DNA from: Spirochaetia bacterium
GTDB lineage: Bacteria > Spirochaetota > Spirochaetia > Treponematales > Breznakiellaceae
Assembly: GCA_025997795.1 (NCBI GenBank)
Contig: BNVB01000011.1
Span: forward strand, 1 to 48,732
Direction: 5' to 3'
DNA length: 48,732 nucleotides
Positions 16,576-25,777 of this stretch are shown here, piece after piece (the first letter of the stretch is position 1; each line of letters opens with the position of its first letter). Made by a program: the position numbers and the translations under genes. The notes beneath the pieces are model-generated. The model did not search any database. It had not been told where the DNA came from and was given only the letters and a program-made list of their open reading frames with translations.

Positions 16576-18056
16576 GGTTCCCTCTCTGTATCAATACTAA
16601 TAATTACCGCCGTTCCTTCCGGTCCGGTTTCTATATTCACCACCGCCGGATCATCGGGATAAAAAAAGTAAAGCCGTTGAATTACATTGTTGAGCCCCAT
16701 GATCCTTGATACCGAAGATTCGTCAATGGATTGGGGGTGGAGCAGTTCCGCCGCTTTTTCTTTTTCCATACCCCGGCCATTGTCTTGTACCGCCAGTACC
16801 AGGTATTTTTCTTTCATAGTGCCGCTGACGCTGATACGGCGTACATTGTCTTCATTGATGTCCTTGAACGCATGGATGATACAATTTTCCACCAGGGGCT
16901 GGAGTATAGAAACAGGCACCTTTGTATCCTGTATGGCAGTATCACATTCCATGGTTAATTCCAGGTTGCGGGGAAAACGTACTTTAAGTATATAAAAATA
17001 ATAATCCAGCCCCTCAATCTCGTGGCGCAGTGGTACAATAATGTCCTTGTTCCGGATAATGTGCCGGAAAAGCCGGGCCATGTAGTCCATGTATTCTCCG
17101 GTACGGTCCGCCCCCTCTACAATGGCAAGCTGCATGCCGGTATTAATTGTATTAAAAAGAAAGTGGGGATTCATCTGGGCCTGGAGGGCATAAATTTCCA
17201 TGTGCCGTACCAGCCCTTCCATCTTCATGTTCCGCATTTTTTCCTGCATGTATTCCTGTTTAATATTTTCCTGCCAGCGGATTTCTTCTATATATTTGCT
17301 TATTTCTCCCTTCATGTGGTTAAATGCTTCTACCACCTGATCCAGTTCATCCACCGACGAACGGCCTGTTTCCATATCGGGAATGCTAAAGTTTCCCGCA
17401 GAAAGTTCCCTGGTCATAGCAGAAAGTTTAACCAAAGGATGGGTAATGCGGTTAAGTGACAGGAGCAGGATCAGCATGGAAAAAACCGACATGGAAATAA
17501 TAAAAATAAAATTCCAAAGCTGCACCGTACCCGATTCCGCCAGAAACCGTTCATACACATCAAGCTGGGAGCGGTAACGTTCGGTACTAACGGCGTCAAT
17601 TTCCCGGTTGATGTATTCTTTAAGGACCGCAAGTTCCTCGTACAGCGACGCATAAGCGGCAATGTTCCGGCCCCGTTTTTCTTCTATGGCTTCCTCCGCC
17701 AGATTAAGATAATGGAAGATAAGAACATACAGTTCCCGTTCTTTGAGATCCACCGGGCTGCCAAAAATTTGACGGTAGGCGGGAAGTTTTTGCCGGATAG
17801 CCTGGGTATCAATTAAAATACGGGAAAGGGCATTGGAAGAACGGCTGGATAGAAATTCCATCAGGGGTTTTTCAAACGCAGTAAGATCTTCCTGGACCGA
17901 TTTGATAAAGCGCTCCTGTTCAAAGATCTGCCGGGAAAAGTCCTGGAGTTTTTGGCTGCAAATTACAATGTAGGCGGTACTTAATACCAGCAAAAAAAAC
18001 GATCCCAGAATGCTTAGAAAAAGCTGAACACGAAAGGAACGGTGGTACTTCATCAT
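16560..18056 (-). CDS. YesM-type sensor histidine kinase
   Basis: The protein has 498 residues. Two membrane segments (about 11-33 and 182-203) flank an extracytoplasmic helical domain. A HAMP domain and a coiled coil follow. The His_kinase motif ALQAQMNPHFLFNTINTG carries the phospho-His298. The ATPase part has QPLVENCIIHAF and VQDNGRGM plus GLNNVIQRL. It overlaps the binding-protein gene by 4 bp and the regulator gene by 16 bp. The order binding protein, kinase, regulator suggests a three-component sugar sensor. Confidence 0.9.
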   Translation of the reverse strand: MMKYHRSFRVQLFLSILGSFFLLVLSTAYIVICSQKLQDFSRQIFEQERFIKSVQEDLTAFEKPLMEFLSSRSSNALSRILIDTQAIRQKLPAYRQIFGSPVDLKERELYVLIFHYLNLAEEAIEEKRGRNIAAYASLYEELAVLKEYINREIDAVSTERYRSQLDVYERFLAESGTVQLWNFIFIISMSVFSMLILLLSLNRITHPLVKLSAMTRELSAGNFSIPDMETGRSSVDELDQVVEAFNHMKGEISKYIEEIRWQENIKQEYMQEKMRNMKMEGLVRHMEIYALQAQMNPHFLFNTINTGMQLAIVEGADRTGEYMDYMARLFRHIIRNKDIIVPLRHEIEGLDYYFYILKVRFPRNLELTMECDTAIQDTKVPVSILQPLVENCIIHAFKDINEDNVRRISVSGTMKEKYLVLAVQDNGRGMEKEKAAELLHPQSIDESSVSRIMGLNNVIQRLYFFYPDDPAVVNIETGPEGTAVIISIDTEREPCLAF

Positions 18057-19027
18057 TTCTCCCGCAGGCTGCTTCCGGTGATCATTTCTATTCCCGTGTC
18101 GATGGAGGTTGAAGTATAACCGGTGGTTCGCAGCGCCGCCAGGGAATGGATTGCTTCGTAACCTATCCGTTCCGAATCAATTACCACCGACGAAGAAATA
18201 ATTCCCTTTCTGATGCTCTCTATGATGGACGGATCGGCGCCAAACCCAATAACCTGGATACGTCCCACCAGGTTCATATCCACCAGGGTCTGGGCCGCCG
18301 CAATGGTATCTGCCGAATCGGTAAAAACAATGGTGTTGATTGCTTCGCTTTCCGCCGCTCCGCTGCTGCGGAAAATAGTAACCAAAAGAGTTTCCGCATC
18401 CAGGGGATTCAGGTTGGTACGGAACTGCATAATGGGCCCGGCAAGCTGTTCCCCAAGAACGGCGGCTATGCCCATTTCCACCAGTTCCCGTTCGGCATAA
18501 ATCCCCGGGGCTTTGTCGCTGTATACCATTGCCAGGCGTATTGGTGCGCCGGAACCAGCATGTTCCACCGAACCGCCTATGCGTCTGCCCATATCAAAGT
18601 TATTGGTACCAATAAAGGGCCAGGGTTGATTGCTGGGAATATTGTGGTTAATAAGCACCACCGGCAGCAGATGATCTTTAAGCTTTTCCAGCTGCCGCCG
18701 GGCCAGGGTTTCGTCCAGATAGGGGCAGACCACAAGGCCGTCTACCCCGGTAAAGGCGGCGGTTTCCAGCTCGTTCTTTGCCGGATCGATGGAATGTATT
18801 GAAACCGCCGAATCCAATTCCGCCGCCGCCCGCTTTGCCCCGCGGATAATACCGTCAAAAAAAGAATTCTGGTTATCGGGAATATACAGGGAAAAATGGT
18901 AGATAAGCGTTGTTCCCTGTTCCGGCGCAAGGATATAGAGCCGCCATGCTTTGTAGAGCGAAACAAGAAACGCCGTTAACGCCAAGAGGCCGGAAAGCAA
19001 CAGCACCGGAAGGATGAGCCGTCTCAT
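18053..19027 (-). CDS. Membrane-anchored periplasmic sugar-binding-like protein (sensor component)
   Basis: The protein has 324 residues. One N-terminal membrane helix (LILPVLLLSGLLALTAFLV) and no lipobox suggest it stays anchored. The rest is a type I periplasmic-binding fold of the ribose/xylose class: NSFFDGIIRGAKRAAAEL, GVDGLVVCPYLDETL, VVLINHNIPS, the hinge-facing FIGTNNFDMGRRIG and VIGFGADPSIIESIRKG. There are no permease or ATPase genes nearby, so a role in presenting ligand to the YesM-type kinase is more likely than transport. Confidence 0.82.
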   Translation of the reverse strand: MRRLILPVLLLSGLLALTAFLVSLYKAWRLYILAPEQGTTLIYHFSLYIPDNQNSFFDGIIRGAKRAAAELDSAVSIHSIDPAKNELETAAFTGVDGLVVCPYLDETLARRQLEKLKDHLLPVVLINHNIPSNQPWPFIGTNNFDMGRRIGGSVEHAGSGAPIRLAMVYSDKAPGIYAERELVEMGIAAVLGEQLAGPIMQFRTNLNPLDAETLLVTIFRSSGAAESEAINTIVFTDSADTIAAAQTLVDMNLVGRIQVIGFGADPSIIESIRKGIISSSVVIDSERIGYEAIHSLAALRTTGYTSTSIDTGIEMITGSSLREK

Positions 19028-19030
19028 TGC

Positions 19031-19774
19031 TCAGCGTCCAAAAAGGCCGAATTTTCCGTATTTGTGCCACTTGCCGGAATTGCGCTTTCCTTCTTCCATG
19101 GTTTTAAACACATAAGCGGCAAAGGCATTTTCTTCGCCCGGTTCGGAAGAAGAAAATCCCAGCGTATTGTATGGAGCGCCGGACGAAGCGGCCAGCACAC
19201 TCTGGGCAAAGGAACGGAAGGCTGCGGTAACGGCGGGACCCAGGAGGTCCGGCGTATCGTCCCGGGAAGCGGCATTTAATTCCGGCAGGACCAGCGCCAG
19301 GGTTCCGGCTTTAGCGGAAACCGGGGTTCCACCGGAAATCAGGGTTCCAGCTTTAGTGGAAACCGGGGTTCCGCCATTGCGGGTTTTGAATGCCGCCGCC
19401 AATTCCCTGACCAGAAAAAACCAGCCCTTGATGTGGTAGTCAATCAAGGTGTCAATATCCGCCGGGGAAAGATCCTCGGTATTTTTCCGGTATGCCGGGG
19501 GAACACATACCAGAATAGCATCATCTATGTGTTCCATTTTATTTATAGCCGAAAGGACAAGGGTTCGTCCCGATATGGGACTTCCGGGATTCCAGTCCAA
19601 TACCAGCTGCCTTTTGGAACTTTTGTCCTGTTCACTGCTTTGTCCTCGTCCGGCGGAATCTATGCTCCGGGGAATAAGGGCCGTTGCATAACTTTCAACC
19701 CGTTTGGCCGCTTCTACACAAAGGGCAGAAAAAAGAGCACATTCATTACCGGCGATTAAAATGCCTCTGACCAT
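19031..19774 (-). CDS. Uncharacterised protein, possibly a degenerate SDR, with two palindromic-element insertions
   Basis: The protein has 247 residues. The middle part (DIDTLIDYHIKGWFFLVRELAAAF, given here as DIDTLIDYHIKGW and FFLVRELAAAF) and the late PGEENAFAAYVFKTMEEGK recall short-chain dehydrogenases. However, no clear glycine-rich nucleotide motif or YxxxK pair is visible, so any enzyme activity is doubtful. Residues about 134-158 contain two near-identical 14-residue units, GGTPVSTKAGTLIS and GGTPVSAKAGTL, translated from two copies of the dispersed 30-bp element. It lies 3 bp upstream of the binding-protein gene and so may be the first gene of the sensing operon. Confidence 0.6.
   Translation of the reverse strand: MVRGILIAGNECALFSALCVEAAKRVESYATALIPRSIDSAGRGQSSEQDKSSKRQLVLDWNPGSPISGRTLVLSAINKMEHIDDAILVCVPPAYRKNTEDLSPADIDTLIDYHIKGWFFLVRELAAAFKTRNGGTPVSTKAGTLISGGTPVSAKAGTLALVLPELNAASRDDTPDLLGPAVTAAFRSFAQSVLAASSGAPYNTLGFSSSEPGEENAFAAYVFKTMEEGKRNSGKWHKYGKFGLFGR
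19301..19330. repeat. 30-bp palindromic element, copy 1 (inside 19031-19774)
   Basis: GGTTCCGGCTTTAGCGG followed by AAACCGGGGTTCC. The stem pairs GGTTCC-type and GGAAACC-type arms around a TTTA centre. In the minus-strand gene it is read as GTPVSAKAGT, with AAA in frame so that TAA is avoided. Confidence 0.8.
19343..19372. repeat. 30-bp palindromic element, copy 2 (inside 19031-19774)
   Basis: GGTTCCAGCTTTAGTGG followed by AAACCGGGGTTCC, 42 bp (14 codons) from copy 1 and differing at two positions. It is read in the same frame as copy 1, giving GTPVSTKAGT. Confidence 0.8.
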
Positions 19775-19839
19775 GAACCAAGTATAACCCGAGAAAGCTT
19801 TTAGCGGAAGTACTGTTTTACGATTGCCGGCGGATTGTG

Positions 19840-20619
19840 CTACTCTTTCCAGGGAAAGATAAAAGACTTCCAGCTTCGGTTTCCGGTTTTTTCCCGCTCA
19901 TCTGCCAGGAGTTCACCCCAGGGAATCTTTGTCCGCCGCCAATCCGGATCATACCGGCTGCTGTTTTGCTCCGCCGCTTGTGCATCAAGCCAATCATACT
20001 TGAAGAGCCGGAGCCGCAGGGCTTCGTCCAGGTACAACAGGGGCCAGCAGGGACAGGGGATGATCAGCACCGTCATGATCCCGTTAAGAATAAGGGCAAA
20101 GATAGAAAAGGCCGTATTGTCCAGAAAAATGACGGCACACTTTTTAAGGCATTTAAGAGGACGTTTTCCCAGGCGGTAGTATACCGCAGGATAAAACTGA
20201 ATTGCCCCCGCAAAAAAGAGGCAGAGCCAGCAGGAAAAAAAAGCCGCTGCGGTTCCCGCCAGACTGCCCATGGAAAGATAAAGCGGCACGGTAAAGCGCA
20301 GTACAAAAAAGACCAGCGCCGCCGCGGTAAAAAGAAAGGCCGCCGGAACAAAGGCGCTTTTTATGTTTGCCAATAGATCGGCCAGGCGGATACGGCGGTA
20401 ATCCGATACTTCCCCAAGGGCGGCGGCAGCGGTGCAGAGATACAAAAAAAGCCAGAAAATAAGCAGCGCAAAAAGGACCAGGCTTATTGCGGCAGGTAAA
20501 AGCGGGGGAAGAACAAAAGCCAGCGAAAGGGAAATTAAAAAGCCAAAGTTAAGGATCATGATACTAAAGAAATTATCCCAAAGATCATAGAAGAATTTTT
20601 TAAGTAAAAACCCAATCAT
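19840..20619 (-). CDS. Hypothetical polytopic membrane protein
   Basis: The protein has 259 residues, with an N-terminal MIGFLLKKFFYDLWDNFFS segment followed by about five or six hydrophobic helices and a charged tail (DPDWRRTKIPWGELLADERE). The start resembles DUF624-like membrane proteins, but I do not recognise the family firmly. It lies 22 bp downstream of the DUF58 gene and is the last clear member of the MoxR operon. A 65-bp gap then separates it from the SDR-like gene. Confidence 0.65.
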   Translation of the reverse strand: MIGFLLKKFFYDLWDNFFSIMILNFGFLISLSLAFVLPPLLPAAISLVLFALLIFWLFLYLCTAAAALGEVSDYRRIRLADLLANIKSAFVPAAFLFTAAALVFFVLRFTVPLYLSMGSLAGTAAAFFSCWLCLFFAGAIQFYPAVYYRLGKRPLKCLKKCAVIFLDNTAFSIFALILNGIMTVLIIPCPCWPLLYLDEALRLRLFKYDWLDAQAAEQNSSRYDPDWRRTKIPWGELLADEREKTGNRSWKSFIFPWKE

Positions 20620-20641
20620 TGTTTACCTTCTTGTAAGGCCG

Positions 20642-22024
20642 TTACAACAGGCCGCTTCGTTTTACTTCCAGGTAGCGGTTTATAAGGGCCGCCGAAAGTT
20701 CCCGGGACGAACATTCCAGGGTAAGGAGCCCCAGATGTTCCCAGGTTTTGTAGAGCCGCCGCCGGGCGCTCAGGTAGGAAAAGGCCGCCGCACTTTCCAG
20801 CGCTTCATCTTTTCCGGCGGGTTTCCGTTTTGCCAGCGCTTCGGCTTCCGTTTCTTTAAGACTTACCAGCAGCAAAAGATGCCGTTCCCGGATTCGCCTG
20901 AGTACCCAGGACAGGGACTCGCCGTCTTCTTCCCTAAAGTTGCTGATCATTACAATAAAGGTCCGCCGCTTAAGCCGGGCCAGCGCATTTTCCAGGGCAG
21001 AAAAAAGCGACGACGGGGCAGGGGCGCTCTTTACATCGTAGAGACTGCGGGTAAGCGCCGCCAGGGCGCTCATTCCCTTACGCGGCGGAAGCCATCGTTC
21101 TTCTGCGCCAAAACAGCCCAGGGCCACGGCATCGCTGTGTTTCAGCGCTACCCAGGAAAGAAGCAGAGACGCTTCCAGGGCGCTGTCAAACTGGGTGCGT
21201 CTGTGCTGTCCGGCGGGCTCCAGTTCTTCCAGCCGGTGCAGGCGGTACCCCGAGTCCAGGAGGAACAGTACCTGCTGGTCCTGCTCCTCCTGGTATTCAC
21301 GCACAATGGGTTTGCCCCGCCGTCCCGTGGCCCGCCAGTCAATGGCCTTAACCGAATCGCCATGCTGATATTCCCGGAGGCTCATGAATTCCATTCCCTG
21401 GCCGCGCTTGCGGACCACTTTAATCCCCGTTTGTTCCAGCACACCCCGCAGGTCTGCGCCGGAAGTTAGTTTCCTAAAATCCGGAAAAGTTCTTCCCCGG
21501 CTGACACAGGAATGAACAACCTTAAGCTGCCAAAAACCAAGAGGAGATCCAAAGAGCAGTTCCGTCCGGGGGAATTCCCAGGAACCGCGGTCAAAGGGAA
21601 CAACAGGGTACTCAAATACGAGGGATTGTCTGTGGGTCTTTTTTTCCTGGAGCATACGGCGATTTAGTTTTGCCGGAAACACAGCGCAGTCCAGGGTATC
21701 TGGATATATATCAAACAGCCGGATAGACCTGGCAAGCATGGACGGGGATTTTGCGCCCGGCGAAACAGCGCCAACTGCCTTTGTCCGGCTTATGGTAAGC
21801 CTGACAAAGGCCCTGCGGCCCAATGTCAGGGCGCCGCTCAGTTCCCGTTTTACCCTCAGGCGGTCGGTAAAAAGGCAGAGGATCAGTGCGTCAATGACCG
21901 CCAGCGGAACAAGCAGGGCTCCAGCGGCAAGCCAGAATGTCAAGAGCGGGGCGAAAAAAAATACCGCCGCTCCAAGAAAGAGGAGACAGAGCAGGGCGAT
22001 AAACAGGGTCCGGCCGGGTTTCAT
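20642..22024 (-). CDS. DUF58 protein (MoxR partner)
   Basis: The protein has 460 residues. Two N-terminal membrane helices (about 8-50) precede the DUF58 signature GMEFMSLREYQHGDSVKAID then WRATGRRGKPIVREY. A von Willebrand A-like stretch follows (VLFLLDSGYRL), in which the MIDAS DxSxS is degenerate. Such proteins work with MoxR ATPases at the membrane, probably in protein maturation or envelope homeostasis. It overlaps the moxR gene by 4 bp. Confidence 0.88.
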   Translation of the reverse strand: MKPGRTLFIALLCLLFLGAAVFFFAPLLTFWLAAGALLVPLAVIDALILCLFTDRLRVKRELSGALTLGRRAFVRLTISRTKAVGAVSPGAKSPSMLARSIRLFDIYPDTLDCAVFPAKLNRRMLQEKKTHRQSLVFEYPVVPFDRGSWEFPRTELLFGSPLGFWQLKVVHSCVSRGRTFPDFRKLTSGADLRGVLEQTGIKVVRKRGQGMEFMSLREYQHGDSVKAIDWRATGRRGKPIVREYQEEQDQQVLFLLDSGYRLHRLEELEPAGQHRRTQFDSALEASLLLSWVALKHSDAVALGCFGAEERWLPPRKGMSALAALTRSLYDVKSAPAPSSLFSALENALARLKRRTFIVMISNFREEDGESLSWVLRRIRERHLLLLVSLKETEAEALAKRKPAGKDEALESAAAFSYLSARRRLYKTWEHLGLLTLECSSRELSAALINRYLEVKRSGLL

Positions 22025-22989
22025 ATCCGGGGCGCTTCTACCGTGGAAAGAATATTTTCCACCACGCGAATTTCTGTAAGCCCTTCAAGTTCACCTTCTG
22101 CAGAAAGGGTAAGCCGGTGGGCCAGCACCGGAATAGCCAGTGCTTTTACATCATCGGGAATAATAAAGTCCCGGCCTTCCAGCAAGGCACGGGCACGGGC
22201 ACAGCGGATAAGCGCCAGACTTCCCCGGGGGCCCGCTCCGTATTCAAGCACTGCCGTAGACCTCGTGGCGGCGGTAAGGCGCACCGCATAATCTACCACC
22301 GCAGAATCGCAGCGCAGGGAAGAAACAAGGTTTTGTATGGCCGCAAATTCTTTGGGGTTCATCACCGCCTTCACTGCGGAAACAGAAAGTTCTGCCCCGG
22401 TTCCGCCGGAAAGAATTTGCTCCACCATCAGTTTTTCTTCTTCTACCGGCGGATACGTTACCAGGGCTTTCATCAAAAAGCGATCTTTCTGGGCATCCGG
22501 CAGGGGGTAGGTTCCTTCGTGTTCAAAGGGATTCTGGGTTGCCAGCACCATAAACGGCCGGGGCAGGACATGGCTTTCGCCGTCAAGGCTTACCTGAAAT
22601 TCCTGCATGGCCTCAAAAAGGCTCGCCTGGGTTTTTGCCGGGGCCCGGTTAATTTCATCGGCAATAAAGAGGTGGGTAAAAACCGGCCCCTTCCGGGCGA
22701 TAAAGTTTCCCGTGGCGGCATCGAGGATCACGCTGCCGGTAACATCGCTGGGCATCAGATCCGGGGTAAACTGAACCCGCCGGGATTCTCCGCCAATAGC
22801 CCCAGCCACCGCCCGGACCAGGAGGGTCTTACCCAGGCCGGGCACCCCTTCCACAAGGATATGGCCCCCCGCCAAGAGGGTAATAAGGAGCTGGTTAACC
22901 AGCCCGCCCTGGCCGATAAAGGCCTTGGCAATTTCTGCTTTTACCTCGTTCAACGCCGCCGCGGCGGATTCAATGGTATAGACTTTCAT
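22021..22989 (-). CDS. MoxR-family AAA+ ATPase
   Basis: The protein has 322 residues, full length for the family. Walker A GVPGLGKT (48-55), Walker B HLFIADEINRAP, sensor 1 VLATQNPFEHEGTYPLPDAQ, arginine finger region DRFLMKAL, and the C-terminal lid with GASPRG-like GAGPRGSLALIRCARA. It is a cytoplasmic chaperone-type ATPase acting with DUF58 and vWA partners. It overlaps both neighbours by 4 bp. Confidence 0.92.
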   Translation of the reverse strand: MKVYTIESAAAALNEVKAEIAKAFIGQGGLVNQLLITLLAGGHILVEGVPGLGKTLLVRAVAGAIGGESRRVQFTPDLMPSDVTGSVILDAATGNFIARKGPVFTHLFIADEINRAPAKTQASLFEAMQEFQVSLDGESHVLPRPFMVLATQNPFEHEGTYPLPDAQKDRFLMKALVTYPPVEEEKLMVEQILSGGTGAELSVSAVKAVMNPKEFAAIQNLVSSLRCDSAVVDYAVRLTAATRSTAVLEYGAGPRGSLALIRCARARALLEGRDFIIPDDVKALAIPVLAHRLTLSAEGELEGLTEIRVVENILSTVEAPRI

Positions 22990-24302
22990 GATTGCTCCTG
23001 AGTAGTCAGCCTGGGCTGACTCGATTTATCAAAATGATCAGTTTGATTGATTTGATTAAGCTGATCAATAAGTGTTTCCTGGGCTTTTAGAAATTCCGTA
23101 AAACTAAGGGCGGATTTTGCGTCTCTTCTGGTTGATTTTTTGCCGGCCGTCTGCGCGCCGGCTTGTGGTTTGGCCGGTTCTACGGCGGGCATTTCAAAAC
23201 CGCCTGATCTGCGGCGGTGCTCCAGTTCTTTTTTATATACCTCGATGTACTTATCCAGAGCGCGGTACTTTTTTAGGAAACGCCCTTCCGCCAGAAAACG
23301 TTCCCGCAGGGGCTTGCCGGGTTTTTCCGGTGCAGGATGGTAACGGCCAAAGGAAGGGATCACCATCCATAAACCGGCAATAAGCAGCAGCGCCAGGGCA
23401 ATTCCCATGGTCCGGGGATCGCCCCGCTCAGCCAAATTACCCAGGAGGTGTTTTTCTCCGGTCAAACTGCGAATAAAAAGAATTCCCGGCTGCTCTGCCG
23501 CCGGCACATCCGCCGTCGCCGGGTCAAAGAAGAGTTCCCGTGCCAGAGCGGCGCCTTTAGGATCTTTCAAAAAAGAATTATTAAGAAAATGGGCCTGGCC
23601 GGTAAAGACTACCCAGCCCTTTTCCATTTCAAGCTGGACAAGTTTGATGACCCCCTCCGTGTCTTTTATGATCCGGATGCGGTCTACCGGGGGCTTTTTT
23701 TCAACCAGCTTAAAACTCCGCATCCAGTCAAAAAACCCCCAAGGATAAAGCGTTTTTGGTTCATCATTCCCGGCAGTCTCATCAGTTCCAGGGGTTTCAG
23801 CGGCTGTTTCGGCAGTTTCAGTTGTTCCCGCGGGCGGGGCAGCTTCAGCAGTTTCTGCTTCACCCGTTTCATCGTCTTCATCGTACGAAAACCCTGTCTC
23901 TTTTACGCCCAGGGCTTCCATAAATACTTCCAGGCGCGGATCCGCATATTTGTCCAGCGAAATGATCAGGCGGCCCCCTTCTTTTATCCAGGGGAAAAGT
24001 ATAGCTTCTGCCGCACCATTTTGGTTTGTCCAGGTAAAACGGGAATCTTCCAGGAACACGGTTTTCTCCGGCCCCTTAAGGATGGTGGAAATGTTCCCCA
24101 TCGAAAGCACCCGCACGGCATAACCCGCCGTACCAAGCCAGCGATCCAGCGCAAGGTAGGAATTTGCCTGCGCTTCCCGGGAAGGATCTTTCCAGCGGAC
24201 ATCGTCGGCTATTTCCAGCCGGGTAACACAAAAGAGAACGATACCGGCAGCGATAGCCAGAAACACTGCCAGAATAATAAAGGGCCGTTGGTTTTCGTTC
24301 AT
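22986..24302 (-). CDS. DUF4350-type membrane protein of the MoxR operon
   Basis: The protein has 438 residues. An N-terminal helix (FIILAVFLAIAAGIVLFCV), then the DUF4350 domain (SYLALDRWLGTAGYAVRVLS; ILFPWIKEGGRLIISLDKYA), then a second helix (GIALALLLIAGLWMVIPSFG) and a basic cytoplasmic tail. A low-complexity Thr/Ala/Glu/Pro stretch of about 40 residues (about 141-180; DNA 23760-23880) splits the domain. DUF4350 proteins usually sit beside MoxR and DUF58 genes, as here. It is 4-bp coupled to its neighbours. Confidence 0.75.
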   Translation of the reverse strand: MNENQRPFIILAVFLAIAAGIVLFCVTRLEIADDVRWKDPSREAQANSYLALDRWLGTAGYAVRVLSMGNISTILKGPEKTVFLEDSRFTWTNQNGAAEAILFPWIKEGGRLIISLDKYADPRLEVFMEALGVKETGFSYDEDDETGEAETAEAAPPAGTTETAETAAETPGTDETAGNDEPKTLYPWGFFDWMRSFKLVEKKPPVDRIRIIKDTEGVIKLVQLEMEKGWVVFTGQAHFLNNSFLKDPKGAALARELFFDPATADVPAAEQPGILFIRSLTGEKHLLGNLAERGDPRTMGIALALLLIAGLWMVIPSFGRYHPAPEKPGKPLRERFLAEGRFLKKYRALDKYIEVYKKELEHRRRSGGFEMPAVEPAKPQAGAQTAGKKSTRRDAKSALSFTEFLKAQETLIDQLNQINQTDHFDKSSQPRLTTQEQS

Positions 24303-25777
24303 GGCAGCCTCGCCGTAAGCATGGACCGGCAGGAGTTTAGGGCCTCTTCAAAATTTCCTGCTTCGGGGAATTTGCCGCCATAGGCCAGATTTATCCAGCG
24401 CCGGATAAATACCTCAAAGGCAGTATTGGATGCAGGACCGGAAATATCTGTTGTATTTGTGCGGACCAGCGCCAGGGCTTCATATTCGGTTGCTTCCGGC
24501 GGGAACGAAAGAAAGCGCAGCTCTTCAAAGGCGGCGGTAAAGGCCCGGAAGCACAGTGCCCAGGCTTCGCGGATTTTTCCCGCCCGGTGTAATTCCGCCG
24601 CTTCTTCCAGCAGTTCCAGCGGCCGGGCCGCTGTTTCTTCCCTCAGGCTGCTTCTGCCGCTAAAGCGGGGCAGAAAACTGTTTCTTCGGCGGTATACATA
24701 AACCGCCGCAAAAACAATACCTGCCAAAAGCGCCGCCCCCGCTATAAAACGCAGAGCCAGGCCCATCAGTTTTTTTAATTGAGGAAAATCAAAATTACGG
24801 AGCTGGCGGCGGGGATACTTTTTTTCTTCCGTTTTTTTAAACTGAATCTTCCGGTAGTTTTCTTTGGTTCCAAAATCGGGCGAATTGTAGACCTCGTCAA
24901 GCAGGGCCTTATCTTGTTCTGTTAACGGAGCGGGCTTAAGTTCCACGGCAATTTCCTGCGGATTTTCCACCGCTGCCTGGCCGGGAACAACAGCGGTAAA
25001 AAAAAGCAGCGCCGCCATGACCACGCTAAAAATGCCCGGAGCCTTTTTTACGCAGCGCTTAAAGAGCAGTTCAATATCCCAGCCTTCGGTTTCTACCCGG
25101 GAATTGATGTAAAGGCCAAAGCCCATGGAAACATACAGTGTTTCGATCAAGGTAAGGTTGATCCAAAAGAGGAGAGAAACCCAGGGACTTTCCTGCTGCA
25201 GAAATTCCAGAAAACCGTCCGCCCCGCCGGGACGGATCATATCAATAATGTTGTAGAGAAAAAGAAGTTCCCCCAGCTGCAGTACTGTCTGAATACCCAG
25301 GCAGATTAGTGTTAACGAGAACCCAAACCCCAGGCCGTTACGAACCAGGAGTTCTTTTCTGCGACGGTAGTTTTTTCCCTTTAGCCGTTCCAGCACCACC
25401 AGGGGCATCCGGGCCGAACGATAGGGGGAAAAACGCCGCCACAGGAGGTCTCCTGTTAGACCCCGGAAAATAGTTTGGCCCAGGCCCCGGAACAATCTGC
25501 GGAAGGGAGCGCCGGGTTCAAAAAAACGGACCGAAAGGACATGGAGAGAAAAACGATCCAGGAGCGGTTTGAGCCACCAGATAAACGCTGCAACAAGCTG
25601 CCTAAGCCATGCAGTATCCTCCGGAACAAGGTACTGGCTGGCAGTAAGGATCCCTGCGGGAATCCCCAGAAACAGCAGCATGGGAAGCCAGTTGATCTGC
25701 CAGAGGAAGATACCCATATCCGCCGCTTCCCAGCCGGTCCGCCGCCGGAACAATACTGCCGGATCGGGGGCATTCAT
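24299..25777 (-). CDS. Membrane protein with C-terminal DUF4129-like domain
   Basis: The protein has 492 residues from the ATG at 25777, chosen because it forms an ATGA overlap with the stop of the SpoIIM-like gene; the frame stays open upstream to 25915 but that part overlaps coding sequence. There are four or five membrane helices (e.g. FGFSLTLICLGIQTVLQLGE) and a signal-like ALLFFTAVVPGQAA. A helix near 360-380 is followed by a cytoplasmic tail with the helical pattern LELLEEAAELHRAGKIREAW and FIRRWINLAYGGKFPEAGNF, as in DUF4129. It belongs to the MoxR operon. Confidence 0.7.
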   Translation of the reverse strand: MNAPDPAVLFRRRTGWEAADMGIFLWQINWLPMLLFLGIPAGILTASQYLVPEDTAWLRQLVAAFIWWLKPLLDRFSLHVLSVRFFEPGAPFRRLFRGLGQTIFRGLTGDLLWRRFSPYRSARMPLVVLERLKGKNYRRRKELLVRNGLGFGFSLTLICLGIQTVLQLGELLFLYNIIDMIRPGGADGFLEFLQQESPWVSLLFWINLTLIETLYVSMGFGLYINSRVETEGWDIELLFKRCVKKAPGIFSVVMAALLFFTAVVPGQAAVENPQEIAVELKPAPLTEQDKALLDEVYNSPDFGTKENYRKIQFKKTEEKKYPRRQLRNFDFPQLKKLMGLALRFIAGAALLAGIVFAAVYVYRRRNSFLPRFSGRSSLREETAARPLELLEEAAELHRAGKIREAWALCFRAFTAAFEELRFLSFPPEATEYEALALVRTNTTDISGPASNTAFEVFIRRWINLAYGGKFPEAGNFEEALNSCRSMLTARLP

